DNA of 64,000 bases from Prochlorococcus sp. AG-418-D13. Lineage in GTDB: Bacteria > Cyanobacteriota > Cyanobacteriia > PCC-6307 > Cyanobiaceae. Position 1 is the first letter of the stretch; each line of letters begins with the position of its first letter. The translations under genes were made by a program, and so were the position numbers. The notes under the pieces were generated by a model. That model saw only the letters and a list, made by a program, of their open reading frames with translations. It did no database searches and was not told where the DNA came from. The DNA is taken from assembly GCA_003214315.1 (NCBI GenBank), contig QCLU01000003.1:1-64000 (forward strand), read 5' to 3'. Shown here piece by piece: positions 22,785 through 33,574 of the stretch.

Positions 22785-24425
22785 TTGAGTACTTATTTTT
22801 ATACACATTTTGCGACACAAATGTTGGGAACTTTAGGAGCTGGATTGTCTAATTTTCCTTGGTTATCTGCTTCAATTTTATTCCCAATTGGTAGTGCATT
22901 TGTGATACCTTTTTTCCCAGATAAAGGAGATGGCAAAGAGGTTAGATGGTTTGCATTGTCTATTGCATTAATAACTTTTTTAATAACTGTAGGTTCATAT
23001 ATAAATGGCTTTGATATTAGTAATGAAAATGTTCAACTTAAAGAAAATATTAGTTGGCTCCCTGATTTAGGTCTTACTTGGTCTGTTGGCGCTGATGGCA
23101 TGTCTATGCCGTTAATATTATTGACTAGTTTTATAACTGCTTTAGCAGTTCTTGCTGCATGGCCAGTCAAGTTCAAACCAAAGTTATTTTTCTTTTTGAT
23201 ATTGGTTATGGATGGTGGGCAAATCGCTGTGTTTGCCGTACAAGATATGCTTTTATTCTTTCTAACTTGGGAACTTGAGTTAATTCCCGTTTATTTGTTA
23301 CTGGCTATATGGGGTGGCAAAAATCGACAATATGCAGCAACAAAATTCATTATTTATACAGCTGGTAGTTCTATCTTCATTCTTCTTGCAGCGTTAGCAA
23401 TGGGTTTCTATGGTACAGAAATTCCTAACTTTGAGTTTTCTCACTTGGCATCTCAAGATTTTAGTCAAAAATTCCAAATTTTATGTTATGTAGGGCTTCT
23501 AATTGCATTTGGTGTAAAACTACCAATAGTACCTCTTCATACTTGGCTACCAGATGCTCATGGAGAGGCTACAGCTCCTGTTCATATGCTTTTAGCAGGA
23601 ATTTTATTAAAGATGGGAGGATATGCTCTTTTAAGATTTAATGCACAATTATTACCCGTTGCTCATGCTCAATTTGCCCCATTATTAATAGTTCTAGGCG
23701 TAGTCAATATAATTTATGCTGCATTAACTTCTTTTGCTCAAAGAAATCTTAAAAGAAAAATTGCATACAGTTCGATAAGTCACATGGGTTTTGTTCTTAT
23801 TGGTATAGGGAGTTTTAGTAGCCTTGGAACAAGCGGAGCTATGCTGCAAATGGTTAGTCATGGATTAATAGGTGCAAGTTTATTTTTTCTTGTTGGTGCC
23901 ACCTATGACAGAACAAAGACTCTTAAACTTGATGAAATGAGTGGCGTAGGACAAAAAATGAGAATTATGTTTGCCCTATGGACTGCTTGTTCCCTGGCTT
24001 CCCTGGCTTTGCCTGGTATGAGTGGATTTGTTTCCGAATTGATGGTATTTACAGGATTTGTTACTGATGAAGTGTATACACTTCCCTTTAGGGTGGTGAT
24101 GGCCTCTTTAGCTGCTATTGGTGTAATACTTACTCCTATCTATCTACTTTCAATGTTACGAGAAATTTTCTTTGGTAAAGAAAATCCTAAATTAATCGAA
24201 GAACGAAAACTTATAGATGCAGAGCCAAGGGAAGTTTATATTATTGCTTGTTTACTTTTACCGATTATTGGAATAGGTTTGTACCCAAGATTAGTTACTG
24301 AAAGTTACATTGCATCTATCAATAATTTGGTCGATCGAGATTTAACTGCAGTTAAAGGTGCTGTGAAAACAAATATTTTTTCAGGAACTAAAACAAATGA
24401 CATCCTAAAAGCTCCAACAATATAA
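22785..24425 (+). CDS. ndhD: NAD(P)H-quinone oxidoreductase subunit 4 (TTG start, or ATG at 22818)
   Basis: [49 protein letters not shown]. Confidence 0.95.
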   Translation: MSTYFYTHFATQMLGTLGAGLSNFPWLSASILFPIGSAFVIPFFPDKGDGKEVRWFALSIALITFLITVGSYINGFDISNENVQLKENISWLPDLGLTWSVGADGMSMPLILLTSFITALAVLAAWPVKFKPKLFFFLILVMDGGQIAVFAVQDMLLFFLTWELELIPVYLLLAIWGGKNRQYAATKFIIYTAGSSIFILLAALAMGFYGTEIPNFEFSHLASQDFSQKFQILCYVGLLIAFGVKLPIVPLHTWLPDAHGEATAPVHMLLAGILLKMGGYALLRFNAQLLPVAHAQFAPLLIVLGVVNIIYAALTSFAQRNLKRKIAYSSISHMGFVLIGIGSFSSLGTSGAMLQMVSHGLIGASLFFLVGATYDRTKTLKLDEMSGVGQKMRIMFALWTACSLASLALPGMSGFVSELMVFTGFVTDEVYTLPFRVVMASLAAIGVILTPIYLLSMLREIFFGKENPKLIEERKLIDAEPREVYIIACLLLPIIGIGLYPRLVTESYIASINNLVDRDLTAVKGAVKTNIFSGTKTNDILKAPTI

Positions 24426-24548
24426 TTTTTTAAATTAATGCAATATTGTATGGCATTAAATAAATTAAAAGATATCTTGTGAATAGATTTTATCTATTTC
24501 AAAATATCTTATTTCAATCCTATTGATAGGCAACAATTAGGACCTAGA

Positions 24549-25370
24549 TTGTTGATTAAGTTTCTTCAAGACGCCGCAGGTAAAGGTGAGCTTGATCCAT
24601 GGGATATTGATGTAATAAGTGTAATTGATAGTTTTTTAGAGCAATACACAAATACTTTTAATCAATCTTCAAATAGTCAAATCTCATATCATAAGGATTT
24701 AGCTGAAACTAGCGAAGCATTTTTTGCGGCTTCCGTACTTGTTAATCTTAAGGCTCAGGTTTTGGAATCTGATGTTTTCAAAGAAAATTCTTCCGATTTT
24801 GAAGATGAATTTGATTTGGATGATCAAGATTGGATTGATAAAGAATTTGATATTCCAAAATATCCTGAAAAATATCTAAGGAGAAGATCAATTGCACAAC
24901 CAATTCTTAAACGTACAACAACATTGGGAGAACTTGTAAGTCAGTTAGAGTCCATAGCAGAAGTTATAGAAACCCAAGATCTTCTGCTCATGAAGAGAAA
25001 AAGAAATAAAAAATATTCTGATAAGGCTTTAATTTCTCAAGTAAAGTCATTAGCGCATCGCGAGAAACTTCCAGAAACTACTAAAGCATTAGGGAAATTT
25101 ATTGAAGGATGGGAAAAAGCATTACAATGGACAGATTTTGAATATTTAGTAAAGAAATGGCAAACAGTAGTAAAAAATGATTTAGATAAAGATCGTTTGG
25201 GAGTTTTTTGGGCCTTGTTATTTTTATCATCTGAAAACAAAATTGAAATTAAACAAATTAATTCCTTATATGGCCCAATTCAAATTAAAAGAATCATACC
25301 TGATGGTGGCTTAGCTCAATTGCCTATAGAAAATCTTGAGCTAAGTAATGTATCTTCCTCGGCTGCTTAG
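24549..25370 (+). CDS. ScpA-like segregation/condensation family protein
   Basis: LLIKFLQDAAGKGELDPWDIDVISVIDSFL, LVNLKAQVLESD. Confidence 0.75.
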   Translation: MLIKFLQDAAGKGELDPWDIDVISVIDSFLEQYTNTFNQSSNSQISYHKDLAETSEAFFAASVLVNLKAQVLESDVFKENSSDFEDEFDLDDQDWIDKEFDIPKYPEKYLRRRSIAQPILKRTTTLGELVSQLESIAEVIETQDLLLMKRKRNKKYSDKALISQVKSLAHREKLPETTKALGKFIEGWEKALQWTDFEYLVKKWQTVVKNDLDKDRLGVFWALLFLSSENKIEIKQINSLYGPIQIKRIIPDGGLAQLPIENLELSNVSSSAA

Positions 25371-25417
25371 AAGCTTGGTAGTAATAACGTATAATTTTAA
25401 AAAATGGTTTTGAATTT

Positions 25418-26596
25418 ATGAAGGCAATGATACTTGCGGCAGGTAAAGGTACACGTGTTCAGCCTATTACGCATGTTATTCCGAAACCGATGATTCCGAT
25501 TTTGCAAAAACCTGTTATGGAGTTTCTCTTGGAACTTTTAAGAGAACATAATTTTAAGGAAATAATGGTAAATGTTTCTCATCTGGCTGAAGAAATTGAA
25601 AATTATTTTAGGGATGGGCAAAGATTTGGAGTAGAAATTGCTTATAGTTTTGAGGGAAGAATTGAAGATGGAGAATTAATAGGTGATGCTTTGGGATCCG
25701 CAGGAGGATTAAAAAAAATTCAGGATTTTCAAAATTTCTTTGATGAAACTTTTGTTGTTTTATGTGGTGATGCTTTAGTTGATTTAGATTTAACTCAAGC
25801 TGTTAAAAAACATAAACAGAAAGGAGCTATTGCGAGCTTAATAACAAAGAAGGTAACTAAAGATCAAGTATCAAGTTACGGTGTCGTAGTTTCTGATGAA
25901 AATGGTCGAATAAAGGCTTTTCAGGAAAAGCCAACAGTTGATCAAGCTTTAAGTGACTGTATAAATACAGGAATTTATCTTTTTGAACCCGAAATTTTTA
26001 ATTACATACCTTCAGTAGAGAAATTTGATATTGGAGCTGATCTTTTCCCTAAACTTGTTGAAATGGATTTACCATTTTTTGCATTACCAATGGATTTTGA
26101 ATGGGTAGATATTGGAAAAGTTCCTGATTATTGGAGTGCTATTAGAAATGTATTGCAGGGTAAGGTAAGACAAGTGCAAATACCAGGTAAGGAAATAAAA
26201 CCAGGAGTTTTTACCGGTTTGAATGTAGCGGCTAACTGGGAAAAGGTTAATATTAGCGGGCCGGTTTATATAGGAGGCATGACTAGGATCGAGGATGGAG
26301 CAACTATTATTGGCCCTTCCATGATTGGACCAAGTTGTTGCATTTGCGAGGGCGCAACTATAGATAACTCAATTATTTTTGATTATTCTAAAATTGGTAA
26401 AGGTGTAAGACTTATGGATAAGTTAGTGTTTGGTAAATATTGTGTTGGCAAAAATGGAGATCATTTTGATTTGCAAGATGCATCTTTAGATTGGTTAATA
26501 GCAGATTCAAGAAGATCTGATTTGACTGAGCCATCGCCTCAGCAGAAAGCTATGGCAGAATTATTAGGTACTGATTTGATTAATATTCCAGACTAA
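25418..26596 (+). CDS. Sugar-phosphate nucleotidyltransferase (GCD1/RfbA-like) with C-terminal hexapeptide-like region
   Basis: MKAMILAAGKGTRVQPITHVIPKPMIPI, GIYLFEPEIF, repeated [LIV]G hexapeptide-like region. Confidence 0.92.
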   Translation: MKAMILAAGKGTRVQPITHVIPKPMIPILQKPVMEFLLELLREHNFKEIMVNVSHLAEEIENYFRDGQRFGVEIAYSFEGRIEDGELIGDALGSAGGLKKIQDFQNFFDETFVVLCGDALVDLDLTQAVKKHKQKGAIASLITKKVTKDQVSSYGVVVSDENGRIKAFQEKPTVDQALSDCINTGIYLFEPEIFNYIPSVEKFDIGADLFPKLVEMDLPFFALPMDFEWVDIGKVPDYWSAIRNVLQGKVRQVQIPGKEIKPGVFTGLNVAANWEKVNISGPVYIGGMTRIEDGATIIGPSMIGPSCCICEGATIDNSIIFDYSKIGKGVRLMDKLVFGKYCVGKNGDHFDLQDASLDWLIADSRRSDLTEPSPQQKAMAELLGTDLINIPD

Positions 26597-27470
26597 GATT
26601 AGCTTTTTCAATAATCTCAGGAATTAAATGCTCTGCTTTTACGGCCATTAGATGAACACCATTTGCGATATTAATAAAATCATGAGCTTGTTCAGATGCA
26701 ATTTGAATACCTTCTTGTAATGGGTCTTTAGCATCTTTAAGACGATTTAAGATATTTTCAGGGATGTTTGCGCCTGGAACGTATTTGTTTATAAAGAGAG
26801 CGTTTTTGTAAGACTTTAATAGGAATACACCTGCAATTACTGGAATTTCAAGAGGCTTACTAATTTTTTCACAAAACTCTATCAAATTTTCTTTTTCCAT
26901 AACCATTTGAGTTTGTATAAATCCAGCTCCAGCCTCTTTTTTCTTTCTCAATCTATTTTCTAAACTTCTTTTATTTCGGCAATTTGGATCTGCTGCAGCA
27001 CCTGCAAAAATAAATGTTTTTTTATCGGAAAGTTCTCCTTGAGTAGGATCAATTCCTTTATTGAAAGCCTGAATTTGTTGAAGCAATCTAACTGACTCAA
27101 ACTCATGTACGGACTTGGCATCTTGTTGATCCCCAGCTTTTACTGAATCACCGGTAATGCATAAGATGTTTTTAATTCCTAAAGCATTTGCTCCCAGAAT
27201 GTCTGATTGTAAAGCAATTTTATTACGATCTCTGCAAGAAATTTGCATTACTGGTTCTATCCCATTTTCCAGTAATAGTTTGGACATTGCCAAGCTGCAC
27301 ATTCTCATTACAGCTCTGCTTCCGTCTGTAATGTTAACAGCATGTACCTTATCTTTCAAAAGTTGTGCTATCTTAAGAGATCTTATGGGGCTTCCACCTC
27401 TTGGCGGCATTAACTCTGCTGTTATTACCTTAGATCTTTTTTCTAAAGTCCGCTGAAGTTTTGATTTCAA
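26580..27470 (-). CDS. metF: Methylenetetrahydrofolate reductase (TTG start in the track)
   Basis: ITAELMPPRG, NILCITGDS, GAGFIQTQMV, IPVIAGVF. Confidence 0.88.
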   Translation of the reverse strand: MKSKLQRTLEKRSKVITAELMPPRGGSPIRSLKIAQLLKDKVHAVNITDGSRAVMRMCSLAMSKLLLENGIEPVMQISCRDRNKIALQSDILGANALGIKNILCITGDSVKAGDQQDAKSVHEFESVRLLQQIQAFNKGIDPTQGELSDKKTFIFAGAAADPNCRNKRSLENRLRKKKEAGAGFIQTQMVMEKENLIEFCEKISKPLEIPVIAGVFLLKSYKNALFINKYVPGANIPENILNRLKDAKDPLQEGIQIASEQAHDFINIANGVHLMAVKAEHLIPEIIEKANLSLEY

Positions 27471-27547
27471 TTGCTTTTGTTTCCTATTTGGTTAACAAGT
27501 GTACTGAGATTGCTAAACTTAATTAATATAAAAAAGGAACTGTTTAA

Positions 27548-27826
27548 ATGCAAATGGTTGATGAAGAAGTAAACAACATTGATATGATGGGTCTCTCAGC
27601 AAGGGAGATGGAAATCATTGATCTCGTAGCTGATGGGCTTACAAATCAAGAAATTGCGGTAAAACTAACTATTAGTAAAAGAACTGTTGATAATCATGTA
27701 AGTAATATGTTTACAAAAACTGGTTCTAAAAACAGAGTAGCACTTTTGAATTGGGCAATGGACAACGGAAAGATTTGTAGAGATGGGTTTAATTGTTGTA
27801 CCCTCCCAGACTCTGATCAAGATTAG
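27548..27826 (+). CDS. Short LuxR-type HTH regulator, PedR-like
   Basis: LSAREMEIIDLVADGLTNQEIAVKLTISKRTVDNHVSNMFTKTG; no receiver domain. Confidence 0.85.
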   Translation: MQMVDEEVNNIDMMGLSAREMEIIDLVADGLTNQEIAVKLTISKRTVDNHVSNMFTKTGSKNRVALLNWAMDNGKICRDGFNCCTLPDSDQD

Positions 27827-27978
27827 TATAAATCTTTATTTTTTTTTGTATCATTAGCCAAATCCATTAGGCAATAATTTGTCGAACCTAATTCGAAGAG
27901 TTCAGCATATGCAATACATACATCCTTGTCTGAATCAACAAATCTCAATATTCCTTCTTTGTCGTAAAGACCATACAT
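27823..27978 (-). CDS. Small hypothetical protein, 51 aa (MYGLYDKEGILRFVDSDKDVCIAYAELFELGSTNYCLMDLANDTKKNKDLY)
   Basis: Manual translation of a gap not covered by the track; ATG to TAA, globular-looking composition, overlaps the stop of the HTH gene by 4 nt. Confidence 0.7.
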   Translation of the reverse strand: MYGLYDKEGILRFVDSDKDVCIAYAELFELGSTNYCLMDLANDTKKNKDLY

Positions 27979-28044
27979 CTGAAGAAAATAAAAAATACTT
28001 TGCTTAAATATAAAGAGAATATAAAGGATGAGTGGCTCATCTGA

Positions 28045-28542
28045 CTAGTTATTTTTTAAAGTTTTTAAATATTCTTCTTTCCACTCTGAAAAAGGATTGT
28101 TAGCAAGACTGAAATTGGAGTAATGGATCAGCCCAGTAATTTCTTTTGAAATGAAAGATGGAAGAATTAAATCTTCCTCTTCATTAGAAAGTTCAATTTC
28201 TGCAATTTCAAGTGGAGAATTATTTTCTTTAAAGCAATCTATAATCCAAGATTTTTTTTCAATTTCTAGAAAGTATCTTTCTTTTTTAATTGTATTTGGA
28301 AGATTTGACATTATTGTTTCAGCATCGCTTCGTGGAATGGAGTATTCAAATTCAAAGTTGGTGAAACCTCTTACATGTTTTTTAAGTGTAATTTTAGAGT
28401 TTTTGCCTATAAGCCTTACCCTAATAATCCAACCATCTAAACTTTTGGATAAATATCCTTGTTCAATATAAATTTTTTTATTGATGAATTCTTTCCAATT
28501 ATCATTTTTTATAAGAAATCTTCTTTCTATCTCTAAGGCCAT
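28045..28542 (-). CDS. CYTH domain protein (possible triphosphatase)
   Basis: MALEIERRFLIKND (ExExK-type), IEQGYLS, IRVRLIG..ITLK. Confidence 0.9.
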   Translation of the reverse strand: MALEIERRFLIKNDNWKEFINKKIYIEQGYLSKSLDGWIIRVRLIGKNSKITLKKHVRGFTNFEFEYSIPRSDAETIMSNLPNTIKKERYFLEIEKKSWIIDCFKENNSPLEIAEIELSNEEEDLILPSFISKEITGLIHYSNFSLANNPFSEWKEEYLKTLKNN

Positions 28543-29454
28543 TTAATTTTTGAAATTTTTTTGAGATAAATCACCTTTCCAATCTAGTTTTTTTATAAGG
28601 GTACTATAGTAACTTGTGCTTTTTTTAAACTTTATTATTTTGCAGGGCGATTGCCCTTTTTTGATCTCACAATAATAATTTTCTTTAATGGTCATACATT
28701 TTGAACCGTCTCTCCATAATTTAATTTCCCCTTTACTTTTTTTTACAGGTTTTATGATTATCTTACTTATATTAGGTATAACTATTGGTCTACTAGCCAA
28801 ACTCATTGGGCATATAGGGTTAATTATCATTGCATCAATATTAGGGTGCACTATTGGACCTCCTGCAGCCATTGAGTAGGCTGTTGAACCAGTAGAAGTA
28901 GAAATGATTAATCCATCACCTTTGTATTCATTAACCTTCTCGTTATCTATTTCAATTTCTATTTGGTTGGTTGGAGAAATGTCTTCTTCAACAGATTTAA
29001 AATAAAAATCATTTAAGGCATCGAAGCTTTTTATAATCTTTTTCTCAGAACTTATCTCATTAATACAAACATTACAATTTAATCTATTACGAAAGTCAAT
29101 TTTATATTCTTCGTTTTCAAGGATTTCAATAAAAGATTTGTCAAACAAAAAATCTTTTTCTTGAGTAAGGAAACCCAGATTACCACCAATATTAATACTC
29201 AACAAAGGAATATCATAATCAGCTAAAGCATTCGCACATTTTAGAAAGGTTCCATCTCCACCAAGAACTATGCCAATATTTGGTTGTAATTCTAGATTAT
29301 AAAGATGTTTAGCAATTTCATCTCTGTGAAAATCACTTTGAATTCTTTTTGATTTTATATTTTTAGCTTTGAGGACTTCTTCACAGAATTTAGAAGCTTC
29401 TTTAGCTATAGAACTATCTGAACGATATATAATAAGCACTAATGAAAGTTTCAT
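28543..29454 (-). CDS. nadK: NAD kinase
   Basis: [48 protein letters not shown]. Confidence 0.95.
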   Translation of the reverse strand: MKLSLVLIIYRSDSSIAKEASKFCEEVLKAKNIKSKRIQSDFHRDEIAKHLYNLELQPNIGIVLGGDGTFLKCANALADYDIPLLSINIGGNLGFLTQEKDFLFDKSFIEILENEEYKIDFRNRLNCNVCINEISSEKKIIKSFDALNDFYFKSVEEDISPTNQIEIEIDNEKVNEYKGDGLIISTSTGSTAYSMAAGGPIVHPNIDAMIINPICPMSLASRPIVIPNISKIIIKPVKKSKGEIKLWRDGSKCMTIKENYYCEIKKGQSPCKIIKFKKSTSYYSTLIKKLDWKGDLSQKNFKN

Positions 29455-29463
29455 TTAGTGGTT

Positions 29464-29787
29464 TTACCATTTTAATAAATTAAAACTTTCCATATCTACA
29501 GTCACCCTATTCCTATAAAGAGATAATAAGATTGCTAATCCAACTGCTGCTTCTGCTGCAGCAACAGTAATAACAAAAATTGTAAAGACTTGTCCTTGAA
29601 TTAAATTATTATCAACATAGGAAGAAAACGCCATTAAGTTTATATTTACTGCATTGAGCATTAACTCAATGCTCATAAGAACTCTTACTGCATTTCTGCT
29701 ATTTAATAATCCCCAAATCCCAATACAGAACAGTGCTGAAGATACTATTAAAAATGCTTGAATAGGGATTGATTCTAAATTCATCAT
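29464..29787 (-). CDS. ndhE: NAD(P)H-quinone oxidoreductase subunit 4L
   Basis: RNAVRVLMSIELMLNAVNINLMAFS, AAAEAAVGLAILLSLYRN. Confidence 0.95.
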   Translation of the reverse strand: MMNLESIPIQAFLIVSSALFCIGIWGLLNSRNAVRVLMSIELMLNAVNINLMAFSSYVDNNLIQGQVFTIFVITVAAAEAAVGLAILLSLYRNRVTVDMESFNLLKW

Positions 29788-29802
29788 AAGAAAAGTGAAA
29801 GT

Positions 29803-30402
29803 TTAATTTTTATTTGTAAGTAATGGTTCTGATGATTTTTCAATTAACTCTTGATCAACAGGTAATCCAGTAGAAATATCCTTGCTCATTACATCTCTTC
29901 TAGCTAAAACAATAGCTCCAATCATTGCCATTAAAAGTAAAACTGATGCTACTTCAAATGGGAGTAGATAATCACTAAAAAGATGTTCACCAATTCTGAT
30001 AGTTGATTCTTCTCCTATAGAGTTTTGAGGACTTGATAGGCTCCATACATTAGTCAAGTCGACTCTTATTAAGAGGCTTAGCAGGGTTAAACATATTGAT
30101 GTTGATATGATTCTTCTCGATTTAATGTCACTGATGGGCTTTAAATCTTCTTTTTTATTGACTAGCATTATTGCAAAGATTATTAATACATTAACTGCAC
30201 CTACATATACTAAAACTTGTGCTGCAGCAACAAAACTTGCATTCAAAAGAAGATATAATCCTGCAACACTCATGAAAACTCCTCCTAGAAGAAAGGCTGA
30301 ATAAACAATACTTTCTAGCAATACAACGCCAATTGCTCCAACAAGGATAACTAAAGATAAAATTGAAAAACAAATAATTTGAGTTGTTATTGCAATGGAC
30401 AT
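29803..30402 (-). CDS. ndhG: NAD(P)H-quinone oxidoreductase subunit 6
   Basis: Five-TM NdhG pattern, AAAQVLVYVGAVNVLIIFAIMLVN. Confidence 0.94.
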   Translation of the reverse strand: MSIAITTQIICFSILSLVILVGAIGVVLLESIVYSAFLLGGVFMSVAGLYLLLNASFVAAAQVLVYVGAVNVLIIFAIMLVNKKEDLKPISDIKSRRIISTSICLTLLSLLIRVDLTNVWSLSSPQNSIGEESTIRIGEHLFSDYLLPFEVASVLLLMAMIGAIVLARRDVMSKDISTGLPVDQELIEKSSEPLLTNKN

Positions 30403-30415
30403 AAATTAATGGAAA

Positions 30416-31042
30416 TTAATTGTTTGGATTAGAAACTTTATCTTTATTTTCATTGGATTCTGGTCTCATCCAATCATAGACTTCTTCAGGTAATTTACCA
30501 ACTCTAGTATCTGAAGCTGGGATTTCATGGGGGTCCATGACACCTTTAGGAAGATAGGCAAGTTCCCTTAGAGGTTTAACTGAGGGATCTGTTGTGACAT
30601 TGGTGGGTAGTCTACCAAGTGCAACATTATCAAAATTTAGATTGTGTCTGTCAAAAGTAGCTAATTCATATTCTTCGGTCATTGATAAACAATTAGTTGG
30701 ACAATATTCAACACAATTTCCGCAAAATATACAAACTCCAAAGTCTATAGAATAATTTCTAAGTTCCTTTTTTTTGGTTTCTTTATTCATTACCCAATCA
30801 ACTACTGGTAAATTTATGGGACATACTCTCACGCAAACTTCACAAGCAATGCATTTATCGAATTCATAATGTATCCTTCCTCTATATCTTTCAGAAGGTA
30901 TTAATTTTTCATATGGGTATTGGACAGTAACAGGTCTTCTTCGAAGATGATCAAAAGTTACGGATAAGCCATTATATAAATATTTACCAGCATTAAATGC
31001 TTCTTTGATATAGCTATTTATTTGATGAAGGAAATTTTTCAT
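30416..31042 (-). CDS. ndhI: NAD(P)H-quinone oxidoreductase subunit I
   Basis: Two 4Fe-4S motifs: [12 protein letters not shown] and [12 protein letters not shown]. Confidence 0.96.
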   Translation of the reverse strand: MKNFLHQINSYIKEAFNAGKYLYNGLSVTFDHLRRRPVTVQYPYEKLIPSERYRGRIHYEFDKCIACEVCVRVCPINLPVVDWVMNKETKKKELRNYSIDFGVCIFCGNCVEYCPTNCLSMTEEYELATFDRHNLNFDNVALGRLPTNVTTDPSVKPLRELAYLPKGVMDPHEIPASDTRVGKLPEEVYDWMRPESNENKDKVSNPNN

Positions 31043-31110
31043 TTTGAAGAATTTACTTAGTTATTTTATTTTAGTGGATTAATTTTAAAATTAAGTATTT
31101 TTACTTAAGT

Positions 31111-32229
31111 TTAACCACCAAAGAATTGAGGAAATGCAAGTTTTAATCCTGCAGTTATCAAAAGATTAGCAAGAGAAATTGGAAGAAGAAACTTCCATCC
31201 TAAATCTAATAGTTGATCTATCCTTACTCTAGGAGTTGTCCAACGCAATAATATTGCAATGAAAACCAAAAGATATGCTTTCAATACAGTCATAATAATT
31301 CCTATTGATGCAGTGAAAACTTGTATGAAGGGTGCATTAATTGGCAAATTTAGAAACTTAGCTATTAATTCAACTGGAATAGGAAAACCCCATCCTCCTA
31401 AATAAAGTATTGAGACCAATAAAGCTGAAAGGATTAAATTAATGTAACTACCAAGATAGAACAATGCGAATTTCATCCCTGCATATTCAGTTTGATATCC
31501 TGCAACTAATTCTTCTTCAGCTTCGGGCAAGTCAAATGGAAGTCTTTCACATTCTGCAAGAGCACAAATCCAAAAGACTATAAAACCAACTGGTTGTCTC
31601 CATATATTCCAACTTAGGATTCCAGCACCACTTTGTTGGTTGACAATGTCAACAGTACTTAGAGAATTTGTCATTAGTACGATAGCCAGTACAGATAAAG
31701 CTAAAGGAATTTCATAACTTATTGATTGAGCCGCTGCTCTTAAACCGCCTAATAAAGAATACTTATTATTTGATGCATATCCGCTCATAAGAAGGCCAAT
31801 TGGCTGAATGCTGCTTAAAGAGATCCATAGGAAAATTCCAATACCAACGTTACTTATTAAAAGGTTTTGTCCAAAAGGAACAATTAGCCAGGACAGAATT
31901 ACAGGGACAAGAACTAATATTGGTCCTGCAGTGAAGAGAATCCCATCAGCTTTGGCAGGAATTATATCTTCTTTGACAAGTAACTTAAGACCATCTGCAA
32001 TTGGTTGGAGGACGCCAAGCGCTCCAGCATATTCGGGACCAATTCTTTGTTGAGCAGCAGCAGAAATTTTTCTTTCAAGCCAAACTGTTACTAAAACGCC
32101 AACAACTGCTGCTACCAAAACCAAAAGCATAGGTAGAGGGAGCCAGATTATATGAGCGATTTCGCTGGAAAGGCCAAAACCTTTTAAGAATTCATTAAAA
32201 CTATATTCGAGATCTAATCCGTATTCCAA
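31111..32229 (-). CDS. ndhA: NAD(P)H-quinone oxidoreductase subunit 1
   Basis: [45 protein letters not shown]. Confidence 0.96.
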   Translation of the reverse strand: MEYGLDLEYSFNEFLKGFGLSSEIAHIIWLPLPMLLVLVAAVVGVLVTVWLERKISAAAQQRIGPEYAGALGVLQPIADGLKLLVKEDIIPAKADGILFTAGPILVLVPVILSWLIVPFGQNLLISNVGIGIFLWISLSSIQPIGLLMSGYASNNKYSLLGGLRAAAQSISYEIPLALSVLAIVLMTNSLSTVDIVNQQSGAGILSWNIWRQPVGFIVFWICALAECERLPFDLPEAEEELVAGYQTEYAGMKFALFYLGSYINLILSALLVSILYLGGWGFPIPVELIAKFLNLPINAPFIQVFTASIGIIMTVLKAYLLVFIAILLRWTTPRVRIDQLLDLGWKFLLPISLANLLITAGLKLAFPQFFGG

Positions 32230-32304
32230 AATTTTTTTGTTATTTACTTAATAGATTAACTCTTCACAAACAATATGTGTGTTTTTTATGAAAAGCTGCA
32301 AATA

Positions 32305-33450
32305 TTATTCTCTATTTTCTAAGCTGATCCAATCTCTTGGTGCTGAACCTGTGTAGATTTGCGATGGTCTGAAAATTCTATTTGCTCCAAGTTGCTCTCT
32401 CCAATGAGCTAACCAACCAGCCACTCTAGATATGGCAAAAATTGGAGTAAATAAATCACGAGGAATACCAAGTTTTCTATAAACAAGACCAGAATAAAAA
32501 TCTACGTTAGGGAATATACCCTTAGGTCCAAGTCTTGGTATTGCCTCTGCCTCAAGTGATTTAGCAACTTCATACATTTCATCTGCTCCAAATCTAATAA
32601 AAAGTTCTTCTGCAAGTTTTTGAAGAATTATTGCTCTTGGGTCTTTGACTTTATATTCTCTGTGACCGAAGCCCATTATCTTACTTTTATTTTTTATTGC
32701 ATTATCTAAAAAAGACCCAGCATTTTCTGGGGTTTGAATCTCTTCTAACATTGCAATCACATCCTCATTTGCTCCTCCATGCAGTGGGCCAGCCAGGGTT
32801 CCTACTGCAGAGGCGATGACAGCATATGGGTCTGTAAGAGTACTTGCAGTTACTCTAGCGCTAAATGTACTTGCGTTTAAACTATGTTCGGCATGAAGAA
32901 TTAAACACCTATCAAAAACTTTTGCAGCTATAGGATCTTGTTCTTTTTCAGTCAGCATGTAAAGAAAATTTGATGAGTAAGTTAAATCATCTCTAGGTTG
33001 AATTGGGTCTTGTCCTTTTCTAATAAGTTGAAAAGCAGCAATCATTGTGGGTATTTTTGCTATTAGTCTTATAACTGCGTTGTAGATGTAATTAGGATCA
33101 TCTATTGCCCTACGCGAATAGAAGAGCCCCAAAGAAGCCGCACTAGACTGAAGAGCATCCATAGGATGACCTGTAGCAGGGAAACATTTCATCATATCTC
33201 GGACTCTAAAACTTAATCTGCGATGCATCTGAACTTCTTGTTCAAAATCTCTTAGTTGAATAGCTGTTGGCAATTCACCCCAAATTAATAGGTAAGCAGT
33301 TTCTAGAAAACTACTTTTTTTAGATAGTTCCTCAATGGAGTAGCCTCTGTACAATAATTTACCTTTGTTACCGTCAATGTCACAGATAGATGAATTAGTA
33401 ACTGGGACACCTTCTAATCCTGGTTTTAAAATTAGTTTGTTGCTATCCAA
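32305..33450 (-). CDS. gltA: Citrate synthase (TTG start in the track)
   Basis: DGNKGKLLYRGYSIEEL, HAEHSLNASTFSARV, GPLHGGANEDV, MGFGHREYKVKDPRA. Confidence 0.95.
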   Translation of the reverse strand: MDSNKLILKPGLEGVPVTNSSICDIDGNKGKLLYRGYSIEELSKKSSFLETAYLLIWGELPTAIQLRDFEQEVQMHRRLSFRVRDMMKCFPATGHPMDALQSSAASLGLFYSRRAIDDPNYIYNAVIRLIAKIPTMIAAFQLIRKGQDPIQPRDDLTYSSNFLYMLTEKEQDPIAAKVFDRCLILHAEHSLNASTFSARVTASTLTDPYAVIASAVGTLAGPLHGGANEDVIAMLEEIQTPENAGSFLDNAIKNKSKIMGFGHREYKVKDPRAIILQKLAEELFIRFGADEMYEVAKSLEAEAIPRLGPKGIFPNVDFYSGLVYRKLGIPRDLFTPIFAISRVAGWLAHWREQLGANRIFRPSQIYTGSAPRDWISLENRE

Positions 33451-33574
33451 TTGCTTAATTCAATATCAAATACTTATAGATTAAAGATAGTCAAATAATT
33501 TTTAATTAACCACAAGTTATTAACTTCACAAAAATTTAAAATGATTTTATTTGAAGCTTGTTTAAATAACTTTA

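Noticed and set aside
28151-28471. 106-aa plus-strand ORF
   Set aside because: Antisense to the CYTH-domain gene.
30191-30373. 60-aa Cys/Phe-rich minus-strand ORF
   Set aside because: Alternative frame within ndhG.
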